Shown piece by piece: positions 5,709-5,828 of a DNA stretch of 5,828 nt (its first letter is position 1; every line of letters starts with the position of its first letter). The stretch spans positions 1-5,828 of the forward strand of contig JAHEME010000218.1 in the NCBI GenBank assembly GCA_024643825.1, written 5' to 3'. This DNA is from Chloroflexota bacterium (GTDB lineage Bacteria; Chloroflexota; Anaerolineae; Aggregatilineales; UBA3940). A model generated the notes under the pieces. That model was not told the origin of the DNA. It saw only the letters and a list, made by a program, of their open reading frames with translations, and made no database searches. The position numbers were made by a program, and so were the translations under genes.

Positions 5709-5828
5709 TTAATCATCGTCCTCAAGGCTTAGGAGGCGTCGCCATGACCCATGCCCGCTATCCTGTACCCCGTCTTCTGTAACTCCATAATAGATGCGGA
5801 TCTCACCATTACTTCGCTGGGCCAAATC
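5709..5828 (-). CDS. 3' end of an unidentified gene upstream of mog (partial)
   Basis: The minus strand from the window edge is open for 39 codons to TAA at 5709-5711. The peptide begins 'DLAQRSNGEIRIYYGVTEDG' and ends in an acidic 'LEDDD' tail. That end is two bases before the TTG of mog, a spacing typical of co-translated genes and the main support that this is a real C-terminus. The alternating polar/hydrophobic 'EIRIYYGVTEDGV' looks like beta strands, and 'SWRRLL' follows. I do not recognise a family from so short a piece; a molybdenum cofactor link is suggested only by its neighbour. Confidence 0.6.
   Translation of the reverse strand, partial: DLAQRSNGEIRIYYGVTEDGVQDSGHGSWRRLLSLEDDD

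Noticed and set aside
5731..5782. AGGAGG followed by ATG and 12 codons on the + strand
   Set aside because: The ribosome-site match is good but the product is 12 residues and lies antisense to the partial gene upstream of mog. A chance match is the simplest reading.
1..5828. tRNA, rRNA, CRISPR repeats, transposase or phage genes
   Set aside because: No cloverleaf, regularly spaced repeats, IS terminal repeats with target duplications, or transposase or integrase motifs were seen on either strand.

Overview
The window carries six complete protein-coding genes and the 3' end of a seventh. No RNA gene, insertion sequence, CRISPR array or prophage feature is visible. The gene mix points to a free-living bacterium, most plausibly a member of the Chloroflexota. 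The grounds are a bacterial COG2403-type (cyclic 2,3-diphosphoglycerate synthetase-like) GTPase, a lipoprotein with a long Thr/Pro-rich linker and 'ALGKVWREQPEV..TLGFATA' modules of a kind I associate with that phylum, and a YkvA/DUF1232 protein. This assignment is inference from remembered family distribution, not a search. Base composition looks moderate and even across the window, with no obvious foreign island.

Layout. Left block (24-3146, + strand): the GTPase, a membrane-anchored alpha/beta hydrolase and a lipoprotein, with gaps of 33 and 6 bp. They look like one transcription unit, or at least the last two do. The hydrolase gene contains a perfect 14-bp inverted repeat (1542-1584) that its protein function does not explain. 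Middle (3175-3855, - strand): a DUF1232/YkvA-like protein, convergent with the lipoprotein gene. A 179-bp divergent intergenic region (3856-4034) follows, holding a perfect 12-bp palindrome, a small hairpin and a consensus TATAAT box. Right block: an acyl-CoA dehydrogenase (4035-5186, +) faces a Mog/MoaB-type molybdopterin adenylyltransferase (5197-5706, -) across a 10-bp gap. The mog gene starts with TTG two bases after the stop codon of a truncated minus-strand gene (5709-5828) that enters from the right edge, so those two are probably translationally coupled.

Functionally the window is a patchwork: a nucleotide-binding enzyme of uncertain reaction, two exported or membrane-associated proteins, a small conserved protein of unknown role, fatty or branched acyl-CoA oxidation, and molybdenum cofactor synthesis. 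I see no clear multi-gene defence system, biosynthetic cluster or other new system. The points most worth a second look are the coding-region inverted repeat, the uncertain role of the COG2403 protein in a bacterium and its link to the two envelope genes, the palindrome between the divergent genes, and the unidentified gene coupled to mog.
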